Positions 1-8,457 of a stretch of 64,000 nucleotides of DNA are shown here, one piece after another. The notes below the pieces were generated by a model. That model saw only the letters and a list, made by a program, of their open reading frames with translations, ran no database searches and was not told the DNA's origin. Positions within the stretch are counted from its first letter, which is position 1, and each line of letters opens with the position of its first letter. The stretch spans positions 3,906,001 through 3,970,000 of the forward strand of contig NZ_CP049910.1 of NCBI RefSeq assembly GCF_011305995.1. Direction: 5' to 3'. The DNA is from Diaphorobacter sp. HDW4A (GTDB lineage Bacteria; Pseudomonadota; Gammaproteobacteria; Burkholderiales; Burkholderiaceae_C). The position numbers and the translations under genes are program-made.

Positions 1-1
1 C

Positions 2-421
2 CTTGCATGGCTTGAAGAAGAGTTGGAGAAGCAACGCCACAAGCCCGTCGTGATCGCCATGCACCACCCGCCATTCCAGACCCTCATCGGCCACATGGAC
101 AAGATCGGCCTGCTCACCGGAGCCCCCGAACTCGAAGCCATCGTCGCCCGCTTTCCCAACGTGGAACGCGTGATCTGCGGCCACCTGCACCGCAGCATCC
201 AGGTGCGCTTCGGCGGCACCATCGCATCGACCGTGCCCTCGCCAGCACATCAGGTCTGCCTCGACATCGACCCCAACGCTGCCTCGGCCTGGACGCTGGA
301 GCCCCCGTCCTACGCGCTGCACGCGCTGCCCCAAGGCGGCCGCCTGGTCTCGCACCTCGCGGCCAGCGGCGCGTTCGAGGGGCCGTTTCCGTTTCATGAG
401 GGCGGCAAGCTGATCGACTGA
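2..421 (+). CDS. Metallophosphoesterase, CpdA-like phosphodiesterase (3' part)
   Basis: The reading frame is already open at the left edge, so only the last 139 residues are present. The fragment holds two conserved metal-binding blocks of the calcineurin-like metallophosphoesterase fold: MHHPPF near residue 20 and GHLHRS near residue 60. These correspond to the C-terminal metal-ligand motifs (GNH is missing because the N-terminus is outside the window). Family members hydrolyse phosphodiesters, and the cytoplasmic CpdA group acts on 3',5'-cyclic AMP. The arrangement fits CpdA, but substrate cannot be assigned from the C-terminal half. A hairpin terminator lies 54 bp downstream. Confidence 0.8.
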   Translation, partial: LAWLEEELEKQRHKPVVIAMHHPPFQTLIGHMDKIGLLTGAPELEAIVARFPNVERVICGHLHRSIQVRFGGTIASTVPSPAHQVCLDIDPNAASAWTLEPPSYALHALPQGGRLVSHLAASGAFEGPFPFHEGGKLID

Positions 422-474
422 AGACCATTGGATCGAAACGGCCACACGAGCAGACGCAAAGCCCCCAGCCATAA

Positions 475-506
475 AAAAGCCCGTCGGATGACTCCAGCGG
501 GCTTTT
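475..506. terminator. Bidirectional intrinsic terminator
   Basis: A 9-bp stem (AAAAGCCCG / CGGGCTTTT) has a 14-nt loop. Read on the minus strand it is followed by six T residues, on the plus strand by four. It sits between the convergent phosphoesterase and M20 genes and can serve both. Confidence 0.8.
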
Positions 507-572
507 CAATTTTGCAGCGAGGCGAAACTCTCTCAACAACAGTTCTTTGCACTGCCCGGCGACTCAGGGGGC

Positions 573-1982
573 TCAGTTTTTCTGAGCCGCCAGCATATAG
601 TCCACCGCCATGTTCGACAGCGCGCGCACGCCGTAGATCATCGACGACTCGTCTGCGAAGAACAGTGGCGAGTGGTTGTTTGGGGCGGTGTTCGGGTCCT
701 TGTCTTTCGGCGTGACGCCGAGGTAGAAGAACATGCCCGGCGCTTCCTGTTGGTAGAACGAGAAGTCTTCCGAGGCGGCGGACTTGGGCTGCACGCCGTA
801 GTTGCCCTTGCCTGCCACGCGCTCGAGCGTGGGGCCCATCTGCGCGACGAGGTCGGCGGGGTTGACCACCGCGTTATAGAGCTCGACGACCCTCACCTTG
901 GCCTTGGCGCCCGAGCTTTCGGCGATATGTTCGGCCGTGGTGGCGAGGCGCTTGTGGATGTCCTTCTTCATGCCTTCATCGTACGTGCGGATGGTGCCGA
1001 TCATCGAGACCTTGTCGGGGATGATGTTCATGCGGTTGCCACCGTTGATCGCGCCCACGGTGACCACCGCTGGCTCCAGCCCGATGTTGGCCTGACGGCT
1101 CACGATGGTCTGGATGCCGGTGATGATCTGCGCGCTCGCGACGATCGGGTCGACGCCGGACCACGGGCGCGCACCGTGCGTCTGCCTGCCGGTCACGTCG
1201 ATCCAGAACTGGTCCGCAGACGACATGGCCGGGCCCGGACGCCATGCGATGTAGCCGGCGGGATAGGCGCTCGAGACATGCAGGCCGAAGACCGCATCGA
1301 CCTTCGGATTCAGCATCACGCCTTCCTTGACCATCTGCTTGGCGCCCCAGATCTTCTCTCCATCGGGCTCGAAGGTGGCGGGCGACTCCTCTGCAGGCTG
1401 GAAGATGAACTTCACGCTGCCGGGCAACTGGTCCTTCATGCCGGCCAGCACTTCGGCGGTTGCCATCAGCATGGCGACGTGGGTGTCGTGGCCACAGGCG
1501 TGCATCACGTCCACTTCCTTGCCGAGAAACTGGCCCTTGGCCCTGGAGGCGAACGGCAGTTCGTTCTGCTCCTTCACCGGCAGCGCGTCCATGTCGGCGC
1601 GCAGCGCCACCACAGGGCCGGGCTTACCGCCCTTGAGCAGGCCGACCACGCCGGTCACTGCCACGCCGGTCTTCACCTCCATGCCAAGCTTGCGCAAGTG
1701 GTCCGCAACCAGCGCTGCCGTGCGCGTTTCGAGGTTGCCGAGTTCAGGATGTTGGTGGATGTCGCGGCGCCATGCGATCAGTTGTTGCTCGATGGCCTTG
1801 GCACGCTGGTCGATCTGCGCATGCAGCGTCTGCGCCTGCGCGCTCTGGATCGCGGCCATGGCGGCCTGCGGCGGTTGTTGCGCTTGAGCACCCGCCGAGA
1901 AGGCCAGCGTCATGAAGGCCACGAGCGCAGTGCGCTTGATGGCATTGTTCTTGCAAGAGGATTTACGGTCACTCTTTGTCAT
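573..1982 (-). CDS. Exported M20-family amidohydrolase (hippurate hydrolase-like)
   Basis: 469 residues. The chosen ATG (1982) gives a basic-hydrophobic leader ending in AGAQAQ, a clear signal peptide, and has GGGAGA about 8 nt upstream; a longer frame to 2096 has no such support. The zinc-site motifs of the M20/M40 family are visible: ALRADMDALPV, HACGHDTHVAML and PAEES, then a C-terminal NNHSP segment. Enzymes of this family hydrolyse N-acyl amino acids or related amides using a di-metal centre. The signal peptide places it in the periplasm, whereas classical hippurate hydrolases are cytoplasmic, so the substrate is open. A perfect 7-bp hairpin (GGCTCAG/CTGAGCC) overlaps the stop codon. Confidence 0.85.
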   Translation of the reverse strand: MTKSDRKSSCKNNAIKRTALVAFMTLAFSAGAQAQQPPQAAMAAIQSAQAQTLHAQIDQRAKAIEQQLIAWRRDIHQHPELGNLETRTAALVADHLRKLGMEVKTGVAVTGVVGLLKGGKPGPVVALRADMDALPVKEQNELPFASRAKGQFLGKEVDVMHACGHDTHVAMLMATAEVLAGMKDQLPGSVKFIFQPAEESPATFEPDGEKIWGAKQMVKEGVMLNPKVDAVFGLHVSSAYPAGYIAWRPGPAMSSADQFWIDVTGRQTHGARPWSGVDPIVASAQIITGIQTIVSRQANIGLEPAVVTVGAINGGNRMNIIPDKVSMIGTIRTYDEGMKKDIHKRLATTAEHIAESSGAKAKVRVVELYNAVVNPADLVAQMGPTLERVAGKGNYGVQPKSAASEDFSFYQQEAPGMFFYLGVTPKDKDPNTAPNNHSPLFFADESSMIYGVRALSNMAVDYMLAAQKN

Positions 1983-2219
1983 TCTGATGTCTCCCAAAAA
2001 TGCAGAAATTGCGCTGCCATTGCCTCGGTCTCCTACGGTGGTCCCTGCAGCGCCACCAGGCCCAGTGGCCGCGTCCGATTGTAGGTGTGCTCTCACTCCG
2101 GGATGTCATCCACACGCCCTTTCAAAAGCGATTCCACATCCGCTGGAGCGAGGCCACACATCCGCCTCCATACGCTTAACCACGCAAAAATCAACTGCGG
2201 ACAGCCCTAAATCCACGCA

Positions 2220-2237
2220 CCGACACACAACTGTCAC
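2220..2237 (+). promoter_or_regulatory. Possible degenerate Pho box upstream of the Na/Pi gene
   Basis: CTGTCAC at 2231-2237 matches the PhoB half-site. Exactly 11 bp upstream is CCGACAC (5 of 7). No convincing -10 element lies at the expected distance and the GTG start is only 22 bp away, so this is a weak call supported mainly by the gene's phosphate function. Confidence 0.3.
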
Positions 2238-2259
2238 ATAGATGTAGACTCGAGCGACA

Positions 2260-3966
2260 GTGAAGCATTTGTTGAATCTATTAGCCGCCATCGCGCTACT
2301 CGTGTGGGGAAGCCACCTGGTGCGAACCGGCGTGCTGCGCGTTTTCGGCGCAAACCTCCGTTCCCTTCTCGCCCGCAGCATGGGCAACCGTTTCACGGCG
2401 GCCTTGTCCGGCATGGGCGTCACGGCGCTGGTGCAATCGAGCACCGCCACGTCGCTGATGACCTCGTCCTTCGTTGGTCAGGGACTGATCGCCCTGCCCG
2501 CCGCTCTGGCGGTGATGCGCGGCGCAGATGTCGGCACGGCGCTCATGTCGGTGCTGTTCTCGGTTGATCTTTCGTGGCTCTCGCCGGTCTTCATTCTGGT
2601 CGGTGTGATCCTGTTCGTCACCCGCCAGGCCAGCACTGCAGGCCGCGTTGGCCGCGTGCTGATCGGCCTCGGCCTGATGCTGCTCGCGCTCGACATGGTA
2701 GTGCAGGCCAGCGAGCCGATGCTGGCCTCGCCCATCATCAAGGCGATGCTCAACTCCATCAGCAGCGACATCTTCATGGAGCTGGTGATGGGCTGCGTGC
2801 TCGCGGTCGTGGCCTATTCCAGTTTGGCCATCGTGCTGCTGATCTCGGCCATGGCGGCATCGAACGTCGTGCCGCTCGACGTGGCGCTCGGACTCGTTCT
2901 CGGCGCCAACCTCGGCAGCGGCCTGCTGGCCGTGATGACCACCGCCAAGTCCGCCGTCGAAGTGCGCCAGGTCACCGTCGGCAACATGGTCTTCAAGGTG
3001 CTCGGCGTGATCATCATGACGCCGTTCATCGGCACATGGATGAAGTACGTTCAACCACTGCTTCCCAATGCCGCGCAGAGCGTCGTGCTGTTCCACCTGG
3101 CCTACAACATCATCATCAGCGTGGGCTTCATCGGCTTCACGCAATGGGTGGCTGATCTGATGACCAAGCTGATGCCCAAGCCCATGGAAGACAAACCCCG
3201 CCGCCCGCATCATCTCGATCCCTCTGCGCTATCCACCCCATCGCTCGCCATCTCGTGCGCCGCCCGCGAGGCGCTCTATCAAGCCGACGTGGTCGAGACC
3301 ATGCTCACCGGCATGCTTGATGTGATCCAGAAGAACGACGAGCAACAGGCCGAGCGCATCCGCAAGATGGACGACGAGGTCGACCAGCTCTACTCCGCCA
3401 TCAAGTACTACCTCACCAAGATCTCGCGCGAGGCGTTGGGTGAAGAGGAAAGCAAGCGCTGGGCCGACATCATCAGCTTCACCATCAACATGGAGCAGAT
3501 CGGCGACATCATCGAGCGCGTGATCATCGACATCGAAGACAAGAAGATCAAAAAAGGCCGCAAGTTCTCCGAAGCTGGCATGGCCGAAATCACCGAACTG
3601 CATGGCCGTCTGGTCAGCAACCTGCGGCTGGGGATGAGTGTGTTCTTGAACGGCAACGTGCGTGATGCCAAGCGTCTGCTGGAAGAGAAAGTTCGCTTCC
3701 GGGATCTGGAGCGGACGTACTCCACAACCCATTTGGCCAGGTTGTCCGAGAACACCATGCAGAGCATCGAGACGAGTTCGCTGCACATCGATCTGATCAG
3801 CGACCTCAAGCGGATCAACTCACTGATCTGCTCGATTGCTTATCCGATTCTGGAATCGGCTGGGGAGTTGGTGCCTAGCCGGGTCAAGGCGATTAACGAG
3901 GCGGCGGCGAATGCTGCAACTCCGGCTTCACCGCGCGCTGCGGCGGCTGAGCACAGTAACGCTTGA
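2260..3966 (+). CDS. Na+/phosphate cotransporter with C-terminal PhoU-like domain
   Basis: 568 residues. The first ~310 residues are a multi-span membrane domain of the NptA/COG1283 type, with the QSS signature (ALVQSSTATS, near residue 60) and a second repeat around residues 190-230 where the matching segment reads AYSSLAIV instead of a canonical QSS. Residues ~340-540 form a helical, charged PhoU-like region. The family imports phosphate with sodium at the inner membrane, and the PhoU-like tail is thought to tune activity. The start is GTG, chosen because MKHLLNLLAAIALLVWG is the usual N-terminus of these proteins; the ribosome-binding site is poor. It is divergent from the M20 gene across 277 bp. 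Confidence 0.9.
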   Translation: MKHLLNLLAAIALLVWGSHLVRTGVLRVFGANLRSLLARSMGNRFTAALSGMGVTALVQSSTATSLMTSSFVGQGLIALPAALAVMRGADVGTALMSVLFSVDLSWLSPVFILVGVILFVTRQASTAGRVGRVLIGLGLMLLALDMVVQASEPMLASPIIKAMLNSISSDIFMELVMGCVLAVVAYSSLAIVLLISAMAASNVVPLDVALGLVLGANLGSGLLAVMTTAKSAVEVRQVTVGNMVFKVLGVIIMTPFIGTWMKYVQPLLPNAAQSVVLFHLAYNIIISVGFIGFTQWVADLMTKLMPKPMEDKPRRPHHLDPSALSTPSLAISCAAREALYQADVVETMLTGMLDVIQKNDEQQAERIRKMDDEVDQLYSAIKYYLTKISREALGEEESKRWADIISFTINMEQIGDIIERVIIDIEDKKIKKGRKFSEAGMAEITELHGRLVSNLRLGMSVFLNGNVRDAKRLLEEKVRFRDLERTYSTTHLARLSENTMQSIETSSLHIDLISDLKRINSLICSIAYPILESAGELVPSRVKAINEAAANAATPASPRAAAAEHSNA

Positions 3967-4001
3967 GGCTTGTTATCTCTCTATGCTTCTGCTGTTGGGT
4001 T

Positions 4002-4400
4002 GAGAGCGGAGGCCGGGACTGCCCCCGGCGGGGCAATCACTTTTTGCTTGCGCGCAAAAAGTAATCAAAAACGCGCTTTTGAATACCTCCGGCGAAACTC
4101 GCGGCGTTCCTTCGTCACTCTGCTCGAACAACCGCCGGAAATCAGTCTGGAAGAGGTGTTTGCGGCACATCGCTGCGCTCGTGCCAGGGTGTTTGCGTAG
4201 CTGCATTGGGATTCAAACGCCCACTGCTCTTTTGCGCAAGGATGATCTCGCGGCAGTCAGTAAATCGCACAACACTCGCGCACCAACATCTCGCGAAGTC
4301 GAGTTCTGCCGCGGGTATTGAAAAGCGCATTTTTGGTAACTTTTTGGGCAAGACCAAAAAGTTACTCCGCCGCCGGGCGGAACTCCCGGCCTCCGCCCTC
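4002..4400. repeat. Large inverted repeat, ~100-bp arms
   Basis: Between the convergent Na/Pi and symporter genes lie two arms of roughly 100 bp, about 4002-4105 and 4297-4400, in opposite orientation. Shared blocks read GCGGAGGCCGGGA, ACTTTTTG, CAAAAAGT and GCGCTTTT. Each arm has its own nested stem (ACTTTTTG...CAAAAAGT). The ~190-bp centre shows no convincing gene. Short frames in both arms translate to similar KSAFL-type peptides, as expected of a repeat read on both strands. No transposase is present, so it resembles a MITE or structured intergenic repeat. This accounts for the 449-bp gene-free stretch 3967-4415. Confidence 0.75.
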
Positions 4401-4415
4401 AAAACACCAAAAACA

Positions 4416-5453
4416 TCAAACCTTGGAAACAGTAGTAGCAGTAGCCGACGAACAAGCAGCCACATCCGCAGAAGGAGAGGCGAGCACCTCAGCCCGCCGA
4501 GCATACCTCTGCGCCAACACCGCACACACCATCAACTGCAGTTGATGAAAGATCATCAACGGCAACACGATCAACCCCGCATCCGCAGAAGGAAAGATCA
4601 CCTTCGCCATCGGCACACCGCTGATCAGACTCTTCTTGGAGCCACAGAAAACAATCGTGATCTCGTCTTCCTTGTTGAACCCCAGCTTGCGCGAGATAAA
4701 TGTGGTGAACAGCAACACGATGGCCAAAATAATCGCGCTCACCAACAACAGCCCGAGCAATGCAGCCAACGGCAGTTGGTGCCAGATGCCTGCCACCACA
4801 GCCGCGCTGAATGCTGTGAACACCACGAGCAGGATCGAGCCCTGGTCAACTATCTTCAGCACCTTGGCGTGCTTCTTCACGAAGTCACCGATCCAGGGGC
4901 GCAGCAGATGACCAGCGACGAAGGGCAGCAGCAGTTGCAGCATGATCTTGCCGATGCTGTCGAGCGCGTCGTGGTGCGCATCACCGGCTTGCGGCAGAAC
5001 GATTTTCACGAGCAGCGGGGTGACGACGATGCCGAGCAGCGTCGAAGCCGATGCGCTGCAGATCGCGGCGGGCATGTTGCCACGGCCCATCGCGGTGAAG
5101 GCAATCGCCGATTGCACGGTGGCGGGCAGCACGCAGAGGTACAGCACGCCGGTGTAGAGTTGCGGCGTGACCAGTGGCTCGAGGACCGGGCGCAGCGCCA
5201 CACCGACGATGGGAAACACGATGAAGGTGGTGGCGAACACCAGCAGGTGCAGTCGCCAGTGGCCTATGCCCGCAAAAATCGCGTCGCGCGAGAGCTTGGC
5301 GCCATGCAGAAAGAACAGCAGCGCGACGGCCGCCGTGGTGACGCCCTCGAAGAAATGGGCGGCCTGTCCGGAGACGGGCACGAAGCTCGCCAATGCCACC
5401 GTGGTGATGAGCATCAGCGTGAAGTTGTCGGGAAGAAAGCGGGAGCGAGCCAT
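4416..5453 (-). CDS. Bile acid:sodium symporter family transporter
   Basis: 345 residues with about ten hydrophobic spans, beginning MARSRFLPDNFTLML and with the FLHGAKLSRDAI segment typical of the YfeH/COG0385 subgroup. These inner-membrane proteins are sodium-coupled importers of organic anions (bile acids, pantoate, keto acids); the bacterial YfeH-type members have no settled substrate. A conserved NKEDEITIVFCGSKKSL stretch near residue 250 supports the family. The gene is divergent from a LysR regulator 112 bp away, so it is a plausible regulatory target. Its 3' end abuts the large inverted repeat. Confidence 0.88.
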   Translation of the reverse strand: MARSRFLPDNFTLMLITTVALASFVPVSGQAAHFFEGVTTAAVALLFFLHGAKLSRDAIFAGIGHWRLHLLVFATTFIVFPIVGVALRPVLEPLVTPQLYTGVLYLCVLPATVQSAIAFTAMGRGNMPAAICSASASTLLGIVVTPLLVKIVLPQAGDAHHDALDSIGKIMLQLLLPFVAGHLLRPWIGDFVKKHAKVLKIVDQGSILLVVFTAFSAAVVAGIWHQLPLAALLGLLLVSAIILAIVLLFTTFISRKLGFNKEDEITIVFCGSKKSLISGVPMAKVIFPSADAGLIVLPLMIFHQLQLMVCAVLAQRYARRAEVLASPSADVAACSSATATTVSKV

Positions 5454-5549
5454 GACGGGAACCTGGCCCCGAAGAGCCTGTTATTGATGAGTACTGCTAC
5501 GGATTGGACCGCATGGCCAGCGCAAAGTAAAATCGATTTATTTGATAAT

Positions 5550-5570
5550 TTCATGAGTTGAAATCATGAA
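5550..5570. promoter_or_regulatory. Perfect 7-bp dyad overlapping the lysR start codon
   Basis: TTCATGA - 7 nt - TCATGAA is a perfect inverted repeat whose right arm contains the ATG of the LysR gene at 5566. It fits a T-N11-A-like LysR site and would suit autorepression. Its role is inferred from position only. Confidence 0.45.
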
Positions 5571-6525
5571 TGTGACCTTGCGACAGCTGCAGGTGTTTCT
5601 CTCGGTGGCCGAGACGCGCAATTTCAGCCGCACCGGCAATCTCATCGGGCTCACCCAGCCAGCCGTGAGCCGCAGCATCACCGAGCTGGAGGCGCAGCTC
5701 GGTCTGCAGCTCGTGAACCGCACGACGCGCGAGGTCGAGCTGACCGATGCGGGCCACAGTCTGGCCACGCGGCTGCCGCGCGTGCTGGACGATCTGGACT
5801 CCACCCTGCTCGACGTGGCAGGCATGGCCACCGGGCGCCGGGGCCGGGTGCGGGTGGCGAGCAGCCCGACGCTGTCGGCCAATCTCATGCCAGAGTGCAT
5901 CGCGCTGTGCCACGAGCTGCATCCGGGCATGGAGCTGATGCTGCTCGACCGCGTGCAGAACGCGACGCTGGCGAGCGTGCTGTCGGGCGAGGTGGATTTC
6001 GGCGTGGTGATCGATCCCGAGGAGCGCGAGGCGCTGACCTGCGAGACGATTCTCAGCGAGCCGTTTCTGCTGGCCTGTCCCAAGGAGCATCGCCTCGCGA
6101 GCCTGCAGCAGGTGCGCTGGAAGGATCTGAACGGCGAATCGCTGGTGCTGCTCGATCACGCATCGGGCAGCCGCCGCCTGATCGACGAGGTGCTCGCCAG
6201 GCTTGGCGTGCAGTGCACGGTGGCGCAGGAAGTGGGCCACAGCACGACGATCTTTCGCATGCTCGAAGCGGGCCTCGGCGTCGCAGTGATTCCGCAGATG
6301 GCGCTGCCGCCGCAAGGATTTGCAGGCGATTCGGGGCTTTGCGTACGCCCGCTCACGCCGCGCATGGACCGGCAGGTGATGCTGGTGCAGCGGCGCAACC
6401 GCGCGCTCTCACCCCTCGCGCAGACGGCCTGGCAACTGGTGCGAGAGCAGGCTGCCAAGCTGGCTCAAGCTAGCCCAATCACCAGCCGAAATAGTCGGCC
6501 AGCAGCAGGGCCGCCTCGGGCGTGA
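5566..6525 (+). CDS. LysR-family transcriptional regulator
   Basis: 319 residues. Residues ~5-62 form the winged helix-turn-helix (RQLQVFLSVAETRNFSRTG...LTQPAVSRSITELE), followed by the ligand-binding domain (RVASSPTLSANLMP onward, residues ~90-300). LysR proteins usually control the divergent neighbour, here the bile-acid-type symporter, in response to a small ligand. The last 47 bp overlap the 3' end of the convergent NUDIX gene; the C-terminal tail (residues ~300-319) is thus probably not conserved. A dyad overlaps its own start codon. Confidence 0.92.
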   Translation: MNVTLRQLQVFLSVAETRNFSRTGNLIGLTQPAVSRSITELEAQLGLQLVNRTTREVELTDAGHSLATRLPRVLDDLDSTLLDVAGMATGRRGRVRVASSPTLSANLMPECIALCHELHPGMELMLLDRVQNATLASVLSGEVDFGVVIDPEEREALTCETILSEPFLLACPKEHRLASLQQVRWKDLNGESLVLLDHASGSRRLIDEVLARLGVQCTVAQEVGHSTTIFRMLEAGLGVAVIPQMALPPQGFAGDSGLCVRPLTPRMDRQVMLVQRRNRALSPLAQTAWQLVREQAAKLAQASPITSRNSRPAAGPPRA

Positions 6526-7309
6526 ATTCACCGCGCGCCAAGTGCTCCTGCACCACGGCCGTGGTCCACAGCTCGAAGCGCTCGACCTCGCCATCCTGAT
6601 TCACAGGTTTGATGTCGGCGGGTACGGTGGCCGCGAACCAGTCGATGCGCTCGCGCATGTAGCCCGCGTTGTTTTCCTCTTCCGCTGGCTGCGCGAAATC
6701 GACATGGCCGCCGTGCCGCAGGTCGCGCAGATCGGCCATGCGCAGGCCCGCCTCTTCCCAGGTCTCGCGCTCGAGCGCCTGCTTGAGCGAGTCGGCGGCC
6801 GAGACCATGCCGCCCATCAGCGTGTCCCACATGCCGGGGTTGTTGGCCTTGTTGAATGCGCGCTGCTGCACCCACATGCGGCCATCCTGGGCGGTGCCGA
6901 TCAGGTGAACGGCGCAGGTGGCGATGCCGAGTGGACGCACTGCGCCGCGCTCCACCGTGCCCACGCGCTCCCCCGTTGGATCGAGCACGAGCAACTGTTC
7001 ATTGCGCCAAGGGCCGCACATGCCGGTACGACGCAGCGCCGCAGCCAACATGTTCATGGCCTCAGTGGCATCGCCCTGAATCGAGCGCAGATGCCAGCCG
7101 TCATCGGCACGCCGCAGCGCCGCGAACACCGGATCGATCAAGCCGCTCTGCACGATCTGCTCGAGCACGACGCGCTCCACCGAGCCCACCACATACCCCT
7201 GCACGATCAGCACATCTCGCGCGGCCACAGGTGCGCGTTGCGCATGCGCGCGTGCCGCCGCCAGCCATGCCGGAGCGGGCGTTCCCGTCGTTGCTGCGCT
7301 TGCCTGCAT
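6479..7309 (-). CDS. NUDIX hydrolase with N-terminal DUF4743-like domain
   Basis: 276 residues. The N-terminal ~120 residues resemble the DUF4743 module found before NUDIX domains in thiamine-diphosphate-related hydrolases. The NUDIX box is seen as GGMVSAADSLKQALERE followed by TWEEAGL near residues 165-188; the usual first glutamate of the box is aspartate, while the catalytic REXXEE core is kept as RETWEE. Proteins of this layout (yeast YJR142W type) act on diphosphates such as oxidised thiamine diphosphate. The 3' end overlaps the convergent lysR, and the quinone oxidoreductase gene ends 15 bp upstream on the same strand, suggesting a two-gene operon. Confidence 0.85.
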   Translation of the reverse strand: MQASAATTGTPAPAWLAAARAHAQRAPVAARDVLIVQGYVVGSVERVVLEQIVQSGLIDPVFAALRRADDGWHLRSIQGDATEAMNMLAAALRRTGMCGPWRNEQLLVLDPTGERVGTVERGAVRPLGIATCAVHLIGTAQDGRMWVQQRAFNKANNPGMWDTLMGGMVSAADSLKQALERETWEEAGLRMADLRDLRHGGHVDFAQPAEEENNAGYMRERIDWFAATVPADIKPVNQDGEVERFELWTTAVVQEHLARGEFTPEAALLLADYFGW

Positions 7310-7324
7310 CGTCGCCTTTCGCCA

Positions 7325-8311
7325 TCAATCCAGCGTGAGAATGGTCGAGCCGGTCGTCTTGCGCGCTTCCAGATCGCGATGCGCCTGCTGCACGTCCTTG
7401 AGCGGGTAGCGCTGCTCGATGTGGATCTTCACCTCGCCGCTCGCCACCACGGCGAACAGATCATCGGCCATGGCCTGGGTAGCCGCGCGGTTGCTGATGT
7501 GGGTGAACAGCGTCTGGCGCGTCACATAGATCGAGCCGTACTTGCCGAGTACTGCCGGTGCAAACGGCGGCACCGGACCGGATGCGTTGCCGAAGCTCGC
7601 CATCAGGCCAAACGGGCGCAGGCATTCGAGCGACTTGTCCCAGGTGTCCTTGCCCACCGAGTCGTACACCACCTTCACGCCCTTGCCGCCGGTGATCTCC
7701 TTCACGCGCGCAGCAAAGTCCTCGGTGTTGTAGTTGATGGCGTGCGCTGCGCCGTTGGCGAGCGCCAGCTGGCACTTGGCATCCGAACCCGCCGTGCCGA
7801 TGAGCTGCAGGCCAAGCGCCTTCGCCCACTGGCAGGCGATCAGGCCCACGCCGCCAGCGGCCGCGTGAAACAGCACATGGTCGCCCTTCTCGAGTCCTTC
7901 GACCGGGCGCGCTTTCTTGAGCAGATACTGCGCGGTCAAGCCCTTGAGCATCATCGCCGCACCGGTCTCGAAGCTGATCGCATCAGGCAGCTTGCAGACG
8001 TTCATCGCGGGCATCACGCGTGCTTCGCAATAGCTACCTGGCGGCTGACCGGCGTAGGCCGCGCGGTCGCCCACCTGCAAGTGTGTGACGCCCTCGCCCA
8101 CCGCTTCGATCACACCCGAAGCCTCCATTCCGATGCCCGCCGGCATCTTGAGCGGATACAACCCCGTGCGGTGGTACACGTCGATGAAGTTCAGGCCGAT
8201 GGCCTTGTGGCGGATACGGATCTCTCCGGGGCCAGGCTCACCCACTTGCACGTCGACGAGTTGCAGCTCTTCGGGGCCGCCATGCTGGCGGATTTGTACG
8301 GCGAGAGTCAT
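7325..8311 (-). CDS. NADPH:quinone oxidoreductase (zeta-crystallin type)
   Basis: 328 residues from the ATG at 8311, which has AGGAG about 9 nt upstream; a longer frame to 8368 lacks one. It is a zinc-free medium-chain dehydrogenase: the GroES-like domain carries GLNFIDVYHRTGLYP near residue 40, and the Rossmann fold has HAAAGGVGLIACQWAKALG near residues 145-165. These are hallmarks of QOR, which reduces quinones with NADPH in the cytoplasm. It precedes the NUDIX gene on the same strand and is divergent from the EamA exporter. Confidence 0.9.
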   Translation of the reverse strand: MTLAVQIRQHGGPEELQLVDVQVGEPGPGEIRIRHKAIGLNFIDVYHRTGLYPLKMPAGIGMEASGVIEAVGEGVTHLQVGDRAAYAGQPPGSYCEARVMPAMNVCKLPDAISFETGAAMMLKGLTAQYLLKKARPVEGLEKGDHVLFHAAAGGVGLIACQWAKALGLQLIGTAGSDAKCQLALANGAAHAINYNTEDFAARVKEITGGKGVKVVYDSVGKDTWDKSLECLRPFGLMASFGNASGPVPPFAPAVLGKYGSIYVTRQTLFTHISNRAATQAMADDLFAVVASGEVKIHIEQRYPLKDVQQAHRDLEARKTTGSTILTLD

Positions 8312-8457
8312 GGCGTCGGATCTCCTGTTTCGTTGTCTGGTTGGATATGAAAAATCCCGAATTTGCATCCTGCCACGAATTGAACACCCGCGCCCACGTC
8401 AGCCCTCCCGCGAGACGGAATGCAGAGCCCCTCGGCGCTACCTACAATCGCCGCCTC

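Noticed and set aside
3973..4321. Short frames encoding KSAFL-type peptides on both strands
   Set aside because: They lie inside the large inverted repeat and mirror each other; they reflect repeat sequence rather than genes.
6542..8350. 602-codon open frame spanning the NUDIX and quinone oxidoreductase genes on the opposite strand
   Set aside because: It crosses two unrelated recognisable genes and shows no domain of its own.
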